From positions 1,550,001 to 1,614,000 of the forward strand of contig NZ_CP104900.1 of NCBI RefSeq assembly GCF_025449215.1: 64,000 nucleotides of DNA, written 5' to 3'. Source of the DNA: Shewanella seohaensis. Its GTDB lineage: Bacteria > Pseudomonadota > Gammaproteobacteria > Enterobacterales > Shewanellaceae. Shown here piece by piece: positions 53,865 through 63,596 of the stretch. Within the stretch, counting starts at the first letter, position 1; the number at the start of each line of letters is the position of its first letter. The translations under genes were made by a program, and so were the position numbers. The notes beneath the pieces are model-generated. The model made no database searches. It was not told where the DNA came from and saw nothing but the letters and a program-made list of their open reading frames with translations.

Positions 53865-56141
53865 ATGGACGACATGAGCAACATTGATGATAAACAAATA
53901 ATCAATTGGATTAAAAACCGAAAATTTTCAAAGCTAACTTTTCTAGATAACTGTTGGCAGTCAGATGAAAATAAATGGTATCTAGGCTTTTATTACTTTA
54001 TTCAATATCTAAAGCAAGAATGCTTAGATGATGTTATTGCTGAAGTAACTTCACGACACGGTGATGAATCGTCCGTCTACTGTTATCTTGGGGATACCGC
54101 CAATAAGATTTACAACTCATTCAATGAACAACACATACCAGCCTGCTTCTATCGACACGCTATAAAACTAAACCCAAACAACGCTGACGCCCATTGGGGG
54201 CTTTTCATAACGGATCACAATACGAATTCATGCATCAAATCGTTAAAACTCTATTATGAAAACAATCAATTTAAGCACTTAGGCCACAGAATAGATACCC
54301 TGCACCACCGCAGCCCACACTTCTCATGCTTTACACTTCATGACTGGCAGTTTATTAAATCATTAATTCAAGACAGTAACGTTACTTGCAAGAGTGACAT
54401 GCTTGTTTTTGTGCATTTCTATCTTGATGAAGTTGAGGATTGTTTAGCCCTAATAGAATCAATGAAGACCGTAAGTATTGAAATCATCGAGGAGTATTTC
54501 AATCGCAACTTAATCAGTAAGGAGTTTGCGCTAAGCAAGCTTTTTTACTGGCAGATCGATAAGTTCTTGGGTGACGACTACAAAGCAATTTACCAAGCTT
54601 ATGTTAAGGAATCAGAGAAAGTAGGATCTAACCCTCTGAGGCAGGTACTAATACAAAAAGCCTATCATGCTGGAGAATATGAAGACGTAGTTAGTTACTA
54701 CGAAGAAGCACCAACAGACGATGCATTTTACCGACACGATATAAACGGAAGCCTGTATTATTTACTAGCGTTGTCACACCTAAAACAACCAGTAAACAAG
54801 CAAGTTTTGGAGTTTATTAATGGCAAGGCAGACATCTTGCGCGGGGAATCTAAAGTTCTATACCAAGCCCTTAGATGTAAGCACAAAATTGAGGAACTTG
54901 AGCAGCTATTCTTAGAGCAGACACACTTCGACGAGCAAATTGATATTTGGGGAATATATCAAGAAGTGACTAAGTCATTCGATTCCCCAGACCTAATGAA
55001 ACACCAAATATATGAGCATTTGAGTAGCGAGTTACAGTCATTAAAAACTAAGTGGAATAATGCATACTTCGATACACAGTTCGCAGAGATGAAAGTCAAA
55101 CTATCTAACGGAGATATGAGTAGTGACGATTTCCTACGTTTATACAACTTAGGTATAGAGTGCAATGAGTTTGATTTCGTAATAGAAAATGTCACCAAGT
55201 TTCATGCTAGTAACCAACCGACCATGTCATCTTACAATTGCATTGGCGTGTGTCATGAGCGCAAAAAAGAACTTAGTCATGCTTTTGAATACTACAAGCT
55301 TGCTATAGAGTTGATGCACTCATTAAAAGACTACAATCACATTATCATTGGCAATTACATTGGCTGTGCAGAAAGATTGCCCGACGTAGAAATCGCAGCA
55401 GAAGAATATAACGATTTGCGACGTAGGTATAATACTGATTTAGTCAACCAGTTCAAATGGCATACCTTTACAGCAAAATCAGGCCGACTTTTTAAGTACT
55501 CTCCTTTTAATGTCAATAGTATTGATGCACTTACAAACCAGTATTTCTATTTAGCGTCAAAAAAACAGTTAAATGACCCCATTGAACTACCAGCATTAAG
55601 CAAGCTTGATTCGAATAACCTCATAGATACTAACTATCGTATTTGCTCACTATCGAACAACAATAATTCTATGTTGATGTGGTCCCACTACGCCCAAGAC
55701 CACCAAGGCATAATGGTCGAGTATTGGTTTGGCGGCGAATTCCCCAGTGGGGTTGGTATTGAAAAAGTGAGTTATTCGGATGAGTCTAAAAGAAATTTAG
55801 AAAAAGATTTATATGTTTTTAATCAGTACCTTATAACTAAAAACAACGACTGGTCTTACGAAGATGAAGTTCGAATATTCACTAATGTTAAAGAAAAGAT
55901 CAACTTTGAGAGTTTTGAGTACCCAAATACCGACCGCACAAAAATCAACGCTAGGATTAGCAGTATTACGCTAGGGTGCGATTTCCCTGACGATAAGAGA
56001 AAACTTATAGCAAATATAGCTAACACTATAAATTCAAAAAGAAAAAGTCATGAACCTAAAATGATTTTGCGAGAAGCTGTTATCTCACCAGATAACTGTT
56101 TCGCATTAGAGTATCGGGAGATCGACATTTCAAAAATCTAA
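53865..56141 (+). CDS. TPR-like protein with C-terminal DUF2971 domain; AT-rich accessory gene
   Basis: A 758-residue cytoplasmic protein without signal or membrane helix. The first about 530 residues are helical with TPR-like pairs (SSVYCYLGDTANKIYNSF, ACFYRHAIKLNPNNADAHWGLF, SYNCIGVCHERKKELSHAFEYYKLAIELM). The last about 210 residues match DUF2971: LFKYSPF near 541, LNDPIELP, MLMWSHYAQDHQGIMVEYW near 604, WSYEDEVRIF near 662 and SSITLGCDFPDD. DUF2971 is often found in accessory regions; some members sit among phage-defence genes, but function is not assigned here. Base composition is near 35-40% GC by eye and it uses AGA and ATA codons, unlike its neighbours, which points to transfer. No ribosome site is convincing. 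Confidence 0.75.
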   Translation: MDDMSNIDDKQIINWIKNRKFSKLTFLDNCWQSDENKWYLGFYYFIQYLKQECLDDVIAEVTSRHGDESSVYCYLGDTANKIYNSFNEQHIPACFYRHAIKLNPNNADAHWGLFITDHNTNSCIKSLKLYYENNQFKHLGHRIDTLHHRSPHFSCFTLHDWQFIKSLIQDSNVTCKSDMLVFVHFYLDEVEDCLALIESMKTVSIEIIEEYFNRNLISKEFALSKLFYWQIDKFLGDDYKAIYQAYVKESEKVGSNPLRQVLIQKAYHAGEYEDVVSYYEEAPTDDAFYRHDINGSLYYLLALSHLKQPVNKQVLEFINGKADILRGESKVLYQALRCKHKIEELEQLFLEQTHFDEQIDIWGIYQEVTKSFDSPDLMKHQIYEHLSSELQSLKTKWNNAYFDTQFAEMKVKLSNGDMSSDDFLRLYNLGIECNEFDFVIENVTKFHASNQPTMSSYNCIGVCHERKKELSHAFEYYKLAIELMHSLKDYNHIIIGNYIGCAERLPDVEIAAEEYNDLRRRYNTDLVNQFKWHTFTAKSGRLFKYSPFNVNSIDALTNQYFYLASKKQLNDPIELPALSKLDSNNLIDTNYRICSLSNNNNSMLMWSHYAQDHQGIMVEYWFGGEFPSGVGIEKVSYSDESKRNLEKDLYVFNQYLITKNNDWSYEDEVRIFTNVKEKINFESFEYPNTDRTKINARISSITLGCDFPDDKRKLIANIANTINSKRKSHEPKMILREAVISPDNCFALEYREIDISKI

Positions 56142-56271
56142 TAAAATTAAAAACCGCGGGGACAGGCCTTTTTTCTTGCCATCTATTATTTTTGTATCTT
56201 AAACCAGCAAATTAACTAAACGAACAGCTAGAGGGATTGTTGTGATTGCCATTGTTGCAACTGTGACCGTT

Positions 56272-56341
56272 GGCGGCATGGCCGCTCTTTCACATCCATG
56301 TGATCGCGGCATTTACACTTCCATGTGTTGCAGATGCCGCC
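56272..56341. repeat. Palindromic repeat element (about 70 bp)
   Basis: The ends GGCGGCAT and ATGCCGCC are exact inverse copies, and the inside contains CACAT-CC-ATGTG and ACAC..GTGT stems with TCCATG loops. The TCCATG loop also appears in the element at 53583, so the two could be related repeat families. No coding capacity. Confidence 0.5.
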
Positions 56342-56384
56342 GTCGAGCCTATAGGGACAACTCTTGTTAAATAAAGAGGCGGCG

Positions 56385-56406
56385 TGTCACTGGGGAAACA
56401 GTGACA
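56385..56406. repeat. Short perfect hairpin
   Basis: TGTCACTG and CAGTGACA form an 8-bp stem around GGGAAA. There is no T tract, so a terminator role is doubtful; it may be part of the adjacent repeat. Confidence 0.4.
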
Positions 56407-56451
56407 ATTCCTCCTGCATACCTAATGACAAATTATCAGGCAGTTAGCTTT

Positions 56452-56482
56452 AGCGCCTTTCTTTGGTTATAAGAAAGGCGCT
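56452..56482. terminator. Long hairpin downstream of the TPR lipoprotein gene
   Basis: A perfect 12-bp stem (AGCGCCTTTCTT and AAGAAAGGCGCT, loop of 7) lies nine bases beyond the stop of the minus-strand gene at 56491. The T run follows on the plus-strand side only, so its direction is unclear. Confidence 0.55.
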
Positions 56483-56490
56483 GTGTGTTT

Positions 56491-58770
56491 TTACTGTTTA
56501 CGCTTTCTTCTGCGCCACGCGTAAGCGCCGAGTAGGGCGGCGATGATGGCAAAGCTAACGGCCACGGGCTTTTTCAGTTTGTGGTAAATCGCATTCCACT
56601 CGGCGATTTGGTTGGCTTTTTCCCGTTCGACGGCGCGGTCAAAGTCTGGGGTTTCACACTGCGTACCAAAATTCTCCGCCCAAGGCACAAAGGGGCCGTT
56701 GGCGACGTATTTTTTATAGTAGCGTTGGGCGAGTTCATCATCGCGATATAACACCCAACCTGTGGCTTGGCATAATAACGCCGCATAGGCTTGGCTGTTG
56801 TGGGGCACGAGATCGGCGGCCTTGCTTGCAAGTTCTGCTGCTTGGTAGCGATAGTGGAAACGTTTGTCGGGAATCGCTTGGCTGGCGCTGATGCGTTGCT
56901 GCTCTTTATCGCTGAGCTTATCCGCTGCATACCAATCTCTTAGGTCGAACATCCCAGCATAAATCGAATAATCCGGCGCTAATTCAAAGCCTAAGATTTC
57001 CATGCCTTGATGACGCGCGAGTTCGGCGGCAGACCAATAGGCGCGGGCGCTCTCAATGCCCTTGCTACTCTTGGCTGTGGTCAGTGCCTTGCCATACTCC
57101 TGCACATTGGCATTGAGTGTGGGATTACTGAAATAAGCTGGAGCCTCGGCAATCGCGCCTTCACGCAGTAAGCGACGACCTAATAAGTAACGCAGGCGAT
57201 TGTTGAGTGGCTCGACACTGTCGTACCAATCGCTGTTCTTGGGATACTCGAAGTTCATTACTGGCACATGCTCGTCGATAAACAGCTTAAGCTCGGCGGT
57301 GGTGAGCACGCGCTCGGCCACATAGGCAATATCCTGCCAATACTCATCACCACTGGCGAACAGTTGGCTTAGGGCATCGATATATTCGCCCCGCTCAAGG
57401 GATAGCACGCCCTGCTCGGCGCGAATGCGGCAATAGGTGGCTTGCTCGGCATCGGCTTCAATGGCCTGCTGCTGGGCATCCTGTTGGCTGCCAGTTGCGG
57501 CAGTAGCGTTCATATCCGTTGGGAAATGGCGCACCGCTTCGGCATAGGCCTTGGCGGCTTGGGCTTGATCGCCCTTTTGCATCATTAATTTTGCCGTGAG
57601 CCACCAAGTCAGGCCGCTGGGTTTTGCGAGGGCAATGAGGCGCTCGGCACTGGCATAGTCGCCCAACTGATAATAAATCGCGGCTAACTTATCGCCTTGG
57701 CTCAGCATCAGGCCGTCGGTTGGGAAGACGGTCAGCGTTTTAGCGACCTGTTGACCCATTTCTGTAAGCTGTCCATCAAAGGCTAAGTCATTGGCACTGC
57801 TCTGCCAGTAGGCGATAAGCAACTGCTGCACACTTGGTTGCTGCAATAAAGGCTTAATCTCAGTGATATCTTTCGCCATTAAGCTGCGGCTTAACATCAA
57901 CAGCGAATCATAACCGCTGCTGTCACCCTCGGCCGATTGAGTGGCATACAGCTCGATAATCTTATCCAGCGTCGCGGGATTTAAGGCCACATCAATTTTC
58001 GGCGGCTCATATTCCCCACGAGCCACTTGGATTTGAGCTTGGCCTTGATGCAGCAGAATATAAGCCTGCTCGCCAAGGCCTGCCAAACTCAAGCGCAGCG
58101 GATCGGCGGCGCCCTGAGTCACCTCAGTTTGTAGCTGCTGCAAGTAAGCATTAGCTTGGACAAAGTGGCTATTATCGCTGGCGGTTTTGCTCTTAATTAG
58201 CTCGATACGAGACAAGCTATACAGCGCCCACAGGCTGCGACCCGCGCGCTCAGTCTCAGGTAGGGCGATGACTTTTTTAAAGTAATCGCTGGCTTTATCG
58301 TACTCTTTGGCATCAAACGCCATGGCGCCAAGGCTGTACCAGGTTAAGGCAGGCGCTAAGCTCTCTTTTAACTGCGCGGCGATTTGCTCGGCTTCTGCCA
58401 AGCTTTGCGCATCACGCAGACTATTGACCAGCGCGAGCTGCGCCTCGGATAACTCGCTGTTTTCATAGGCGCGAGTCTGGGATAGATAGCGACTATGCAC
58501 CTCATCCCAGAGGTATTCCTGTGCCGCAGGCTCATCTTGAAATTGCCAAGCTAACGGCTTAGCAAGCCCATTGATTTGCTGGCTAAAGCTGGTTTGCGGT
58601 AAATAGCTTAAGTTGTATTGCCTGTCTTGGGTTAATTGCAGCGGAAAGTCTGGGCCGCAGGCTAATAGCGCAGGGGAGAAGAGACTTAAGCCAATCAGGC
58701 TGGTTTGTTTGAATTTGGTTTTCCAGCGAGGGAGAGGATTCGCTGGCAATGAATGTGGCTTATGGCGCAT
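56491..58770 (-). CDS. Periplasmic TPR-type lipoprotein, hypothetical
   Basis: A 759-residue exported protein. The start at 58770 (MRHKPHSLPAN) has an AGGGAA site and a signal that ends in the lipobox LLACG, so the mature protein begins with an acylated Cys. The long middle has repeated helical pairs: TWYSLGAMAFDAKEYDKASDYFKKVIALP, KLAAIYYQLGDYASAERLIALAKP and WWLTAKLMMQKGDQAQAAKAYAEAVRHFP. The C-terminus carries a membrane helix (PVAVSFAIIAALLGAYAWRRRKRK), so both ends may be membrane-bound. Its start overlaps the stop of the upstream DUF3142 gene by 11 bases, so the two are coupled. Function unknown; a scaffold for an envelope process is inferred. Confidence 0.72.
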   Translation of the reverse strand: MRHKPHSLPANPLPRWKTKFKQTSLIGLSLFSPALLACGPDFPLQLTQDRQYNLSYLPQTSFSQQINGLAKPLAWQFQDEPAAQEYLWDEVHSRYLSQTRAYENSELSEAQLALVNSLRDAQSLAEAEQIAAQLKESLAPALTWYSLGAMAFDAKEYDKASDYFKKVIALPETERAGRSLWALYSLSRIELIKSKTASDNSHFVQANAYLQQLQTEVTQGAADPLRLSLAGLGEQAYILLHQGQAQIQVARGEYEPPKIDVALNPATLDKIIELYATQSAEGDSSGYDSLLMLSRSLMAKDITEIKPLLQQPSVQQLLIAYWQSSANDLAFDGQLTEMGQQVAKTLTVFPTDGLMLSQGDKLAAIYYQLGDYASAERLIALAKPSGLTWWLTAKLMMQKGDQAQAAKAYAEAVRHFPTDMNATAATGSQQDAQQQAIEADAEQATYCRIRAEQGVLSLERGEYIDALSQLFASGDEYWQDIAYVAERVLTTAELKLFIDEHVPVMNFEYPKNSDWYDSVEPLNNRLRYLLGRRLLREGAIAEAPAYFSNPTLNANVQEYGKALTTAKSSKGIESARAYWSAAELARHQGMEILGFELAPDYSIYAGMFDLRDWYAADKLSDKEQQRISASQAIPDKRFHYRYQAAELASKAADLVPHNSQAYAALLCQATGWVLYRDDELAQRYYKKYVANGPFVPWAENFGTQCETPDFDRAVEREKANQIAEWNAIYHKLKKPVAVSFAIIAALLGAYAWRRRKRKQ

Positions 58771-60268
58771 AAATTCCCTGTAAATGTAATGACTCACAAC
58801 GTGCCCAGCCTATGACTCTGCGTCCGTTTGGGCTTAGCTCGACCGCTGAGATTAAATTCGGCGCAAACTGCGAGGAGGCTGGCGCGGCTGCGCGCTCCGT
58901 TGAGGTGGCTTGCGGTAACTGCCACACTAATGTTCCTTGGGTTAATTTGGCTTGATAACCGTTTTGCGCATCATACCCGCTGCACGCCTGCGCCGCTAGG
59001 GACAACTGGCTCGGTAACTTGCCCGCAAGATTGCCCTTATTGACTAACACAAGTTGAAATAAGCGGCTTCCCGGCGCCTCATGTTGGGCCGAATCGGTAT
59101 TGGCTTGGCTTAAGATTTCTAGCTCAATGTGCGGGGCGAGTGGTTGCTGCTGGGCGACCGCAATCAGGGTCGAGAGTGGCCAAACCCGTTTATCCCCTTC
59201 GAGGGGTAATCGAAACCAAATCATTCCCTTAAGCCTTGGGTCGGCAAAGGTGTACAGTTTTTTTACGAAGGACTGCAACTCCAGTGGATCGGCCATCAGC
59301 TCTTGGCGCGCAAGATGCTGCGAAGATGCCGTGTCTGCCAAAGGCATTCGCATCGGCACTTCACTCTCCACTCGATAACCCGATGCCGTGCTATACACCG
59401 CCGAGCCGTAGGATGGCAGGGCGATGAGAAATGGCACCTTGGCTAACCGTGACAGCTGCTCGACCCATTGCCAGCCTTGTGTGGCGTCGAACAGCCCTAA
59501 ACGTGGGTCGCTGACACTGTGAATTTGCAGTACCAGCTCATCGATATTGTCAAACAACGGCGGAAACTCTGGGCTGCTCAACCAAGCGGGCAATGAGGTA
59601 ATGCTGAGTTTAAACGTGTGAGGTAATTGGCTTTTTAACTCGCGTAAAAAGACGTTATAGGCCGCGAGTTTACTGCTGGCGCTATCGTGATCGATTTCAA
59701 TTCCCGCAAGATTGGTGCCCTTTGCTTGCCAGTCTTGAACGAGTGCGAGGATTTTTTGGATGACTTCGCGATTATTGAGGCGCGTCAGTTGTCCATCTAA
59801 TCTTATCACCGCCACTTTAGGGCGAGGATCGGCTTGTAACCAAGCATGGTTGACCTGCACTTCAAACCAAATATCCGCGCCATTGGGTTTAGGATGGGCC
59901 TGCAGTGCCAGAATGCGCACGCCATTAAAGGCGTTTTGGCTTTCGACCAAGGCGTTTTGATTGGCATCGCGCCATTGCCGCTGCCACACATACACCTCTT
60001 GGGTTAATTCACGCGGGGCGGTGGTGGCTGTTTTGATGCTCGGAGTATCTTGATTCGCAGGCTGACAGGCACTAAGGAAAACTAAGCCAAAGGATAACGC
60101 CAGCAGCTGGGATAACCTGAGCAAAAGTGAAAGGGTGCGATGTCTCGCTTGCAAGGATTTTGAGCGCTTGGGCTCAAAGTGCTTGGACTGAAAGCGACTA
60201 GAGTGAGATCGCCTAGAGTGAAAGCGCTTAGAGTGAAAAAGAGTGGAATAACGACTGCGTAAATCCAT
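58760..60268 (-). CDS. DUF3142-domain lipoprotein with FHSKR-type repeats at its N-terminus
   Basis: A protein of 502 residues from the ATG at 60268; the true start is uncertain. It opens with five five-residue repeats (FHSKR, FHSRR, SHSSR, FQSKH, FEPKR), then a hydrophobic signal ending in the lipobox LSAC (FGLVFLSACQPAN). The DUF3142 part has QEVYVWQRQWRDANQNALVES, NLAGIEIDHDSASSKLAAYNVFLRELK, VPFLIALPSYGSAVY and GMIWFRLPLEGDKRVWP, which resembles a glycosidase-like barrel. A C-terminal segment with two Cys-containing strands follows. The gene overlaps the downstream TPR lipoprotein gene by 11 bases. Function is unknown. Confidence 0.75.
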   Translation of the reverse strand: MDLRSRYSTLFHSKRFHSRRSHSSRFQSKHFEPKRSKSLQARHRTLSLLLRLSQLLALSFGLVFLSACQPANQDTPSIKTATTAPRELTQEVYVWQRQWRDANQNALVESQNAFNGVRILALQAHPKPNGADIWFEVQVNHAWLQADPRPKVAVIRLDGQLTRLNNREVIQKILALVQDWQAKGTNLAGIEIDHDSASSKLAAYNVFLRELKSQLPHTFKLSITSLPAWLSSPEFPPLFDNIDELVLQIHSVSDPRLGLFDATQGWQWVEQLSRLAKVPFLIALPSYGSAVYSTASGYRVESEVPMRMPLADTASSQHLARQELMADPLELQSFVKKLYTFADPRLKGMIWFRLPLEGDKRVWPLSTLIAVAQQQPLAPHIELEILSQANTDSAQHEAPGSRLFQLVLVNKGNLAGKLPSQLSLAAQACSGYDAQNGYQAKLTQGTLVWQLPQATSTERAAAPASSQFAPNLISAVELSPNGRRVIGWARCESLHLQGIYAP

Positions 60269-60492
60269 GGGATAAGAGTAAAAGCCTAGCGTGGGGCATG
60301 CCAAATATAGGACTACTATGCCTCAAAACCACCTTGGATTGCATCAGGCTTTTGCATTAGACGCGAAATCAATTGGAGTGAATAAGAGATGGCGGTTAAC
60401 TCGGCTAAAATGCCTTAATAACGCGCCCAGCAACAGGCTGGGCGCAGTGATTATCGCCAAGGTGTTGGCGACAAGTCGTTAAGCATTCAAGC

Positions 60493-61683
<1,191 letters not shown>

Positions 61684-61874
61684 TTATATTGGGATAATTG
61701 ACGCCTTTGGACGTTCTTGGGCCATAGTCTACCCCGATTGGCGCTAAAGCATGAGACTGAAATTAACAACTGTGTTTTCGATCAAGCTATTAGTGCTTGG
61801 GTGTGGTAAAAATCCTGTTTGTGGCGGTGTTTTATGTTAACTTTTCGTTTCATAACGGATTATGGAAACCTAAG

Positions 61875-63362
61875 ATGCAAGACATTCGCGATTTGACCGC
61901 TGTACTACGCTCTAAAACGCCTATCGTAGTGATTGAAACCTATGAGGAATACCGTGTTGTAGACATGCTTAAGCGGGTGGCGAATGTGCTCTATCAGCCC
62001 TTATTTACTTGGAGTATTACCCAAGGGCTGACGCGGGTGGATAAACCCATGGCTGCGCAGAAATTTAATACTGAACCTGGCGATATCCTAGGGCAGATTA
62101 AATCGACGACCCAGCAGGGCATCTATGTGCTCTGTGATTTTCATCCCTTTGTGGTTGATGCGCCCAAGAATGTCCGTTTGCTTAAAGAAATCGCCCTCGA
62201 ATACGATGCGCTGCAACATACGTTGGTACTGGTGAGCCATGCCTTTGAGATCCCGCCCGAAATTAAACGTTATTGCGCCTATTTTCAGCTGACCCTGCCG
62301 AGTACCTCCCAGCTTGAGAACTTGATTTATTTAGAGGTGGATAAAGTGCGCGGCCAAGGCATGCCGCTTACTGTGGATGATAAAGCCGTGGTTAAACTGG
62401 CGGAAAACCTTCGCGGTGTAACCTTAGATGATGCCAGACGTTTGATCCACAAGGCGATTGTGGATGATGGCGCCATTACCCATTCGGATGTGGACCTTAT
62501 CAATAAAGCCAAATTCCAATTGCTCGATCTTAACGGTGTGCTGCAATTTGAATACGACACCAGTGATTTTTCGCAGATTGCTGGCTTACATAATCTCAAA
62601 AAATGGTTAAAGCAGCGCGCGCCCGCAGTGCAGATAACCACCGATGCCAAGGCTACTGTACAACCCGATGCGCCCAAGGGCGTGTTATTACTCGGAGTGC
62701 AGGGCAGCGGTAAGAGTCTTGCGGCCAAGGCGGTAGCGGGTGTGTGGCAACGGCCTTTGCTCAGACTCGATATGGGCGCCTTATATAACAAATACATAGG
62801 CGAAACCGAAAAGAACCTGCGCAACGCCCTCGAGCTGGCCGATATGATGTCGCCCTGTATCCTTTGGATTGATGAAATAGAGAAAGGCTTAAGCGGCAGT
62901 AGCAGTGATGAGGGCACTTCGACCCGCATTCTTGGCACACTGTTAACCTGGATGGCGGAGCGTAAGTCCGAGGTCTTTGTGGTCGCTACCGCTAACGATA
63001 TTCAAGCTCTGCCGCCAGAGCTGATGCGCAAGGGGCGAATGGATGAAATCTTCTTTGTCGATTTACCCGACGAGGCCATACGTCAGGCGATTTTCCTGAT
63101 CCATTGCCAGCGCCGTGGTATTGATGTGACTCGGCTCGACCTTGCGCAGCTTTCGCGCCACAGCCAAGGGTTTTCGGGAGCTGAAATCGAGCAAGCAGTT
63201 ATCGCCGCCATGTACAGCGCCCGCAGTTTAGCGCGAATGCTCGACCAAGACATGTTGCTAGAAGAGCTGACCAAAACTAAACCTTTATCCATAGTGATGG
63301 GCGATAAGATTAATGCCCTAAGACAATGGGCCGCGGGGCGCACAGTCAATGCCCATGAGTAG
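61875..63362 (+). CDS. AAA+ ATPase, Ycf46-like
   Basis: A cytoplasmic ATPase of 495 residues. The N-terminal half is a non-ATPase domain (DLTAVLRSKTPIVVIETYEEYRVVDML, HTLVLVSHAFEIPPEIKRYCAYFQLTLPS). The C-terminal AAA+ domain has Walker A (LLLGVQGSGKSLAAKAVAG), Walker B (CILWIDEIEKGLSG), sensor-1 (VFVVATANDIQALPPELMRKGRMDEIFFV) and the second region of homology with paired Arg. The overall plan resembles cyanobacterial and chloroplast Ycf46. The start is at 61875 (MQDIRDLTAVL); an in-frame upstream TTG at 61797 adds 26 hydrophobic residues and is less likely. The substrate is not known. Confidence 0.82.
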   Translation: MQDIRDLTAVLRSKTPIVVIETYEEYRVVDMLKRVANVLYQPLFTWSITQGLTRVDKPMAAQKFNTEPGDILGQIKSTTQQGIYVLCDFHPFVVDAPKNVRLLKEIALEYDALQHTLVLVSHAFEIPPEIKRYCAYFQLTLPSTSQLENLIYLEVDKVRGQGMPLTVDDKAVVKLAENLRGVTLDDARRLIHKAIVDDGAITHSDVDLINKAKFQLLDLNGVLQFEYDTSDFSQIAGLHNLKKWLKQRAPAVQITTDAKATVQPDAPKGVLLLGVQGSGKSLAAKAVAGVWQRPLLRLDMGALYNKYIGETEKNLRNALELADMMSPCILWIDEIEKGLSGSSSDEGTSTRILGTLLTWMAERKSEVFVVATANDIQALPPELMRKGRMDEIFFVDLPDEAIRQAIFLIHCQRRGIDVTRLDLAQLSRHSQGFSGAEIEQAVIAAMYSARSLARMLDQDMLLEELTKTKPLSIVMGDKINALRQWAAGRTVNAHE

Positions 63363-63596
63363 CAACTTATTTCGCTATCACTGATCGCGTTCTGGTGGCG
63401 TATGGGGCGGCTGAGCCTTATCCACGATAAGCGGCTTTAGATTTTAGTGTTGGCTTTGGGTTGGGGAAAGTTGGATATCATCACAGTTGATGTTAACTTG
63501 CTGGTCGATATGGATTATTTTTCAGTTTTAATGGCAAGTTTTTAGTGTGAGTAATATTCGCCGTTTGAGCCGTACAGCATGATAAGCAGGGAAGAG

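Larger units (their letters stand above)
56142..56490. other. Gap with palindromic repeat and hairpins; right edge of AT-rich insert
   Basis: About 350 bases without a gene. It holds the palindromic repeat at 56272-56341, the hairpin at 56385-56406 and the long hairpin at 56452-56482. Composition returns to the surrounding level from about 56230. Confidence 0.6.

Noticed and set aside
60422..60444. Hairpin GCGCCCAGC..GCTGGGCGC between purT and the DUF3142 gene
   Set aside because: There is no T tract on either strand and no gene position that needs it; too weak to call a terminator.
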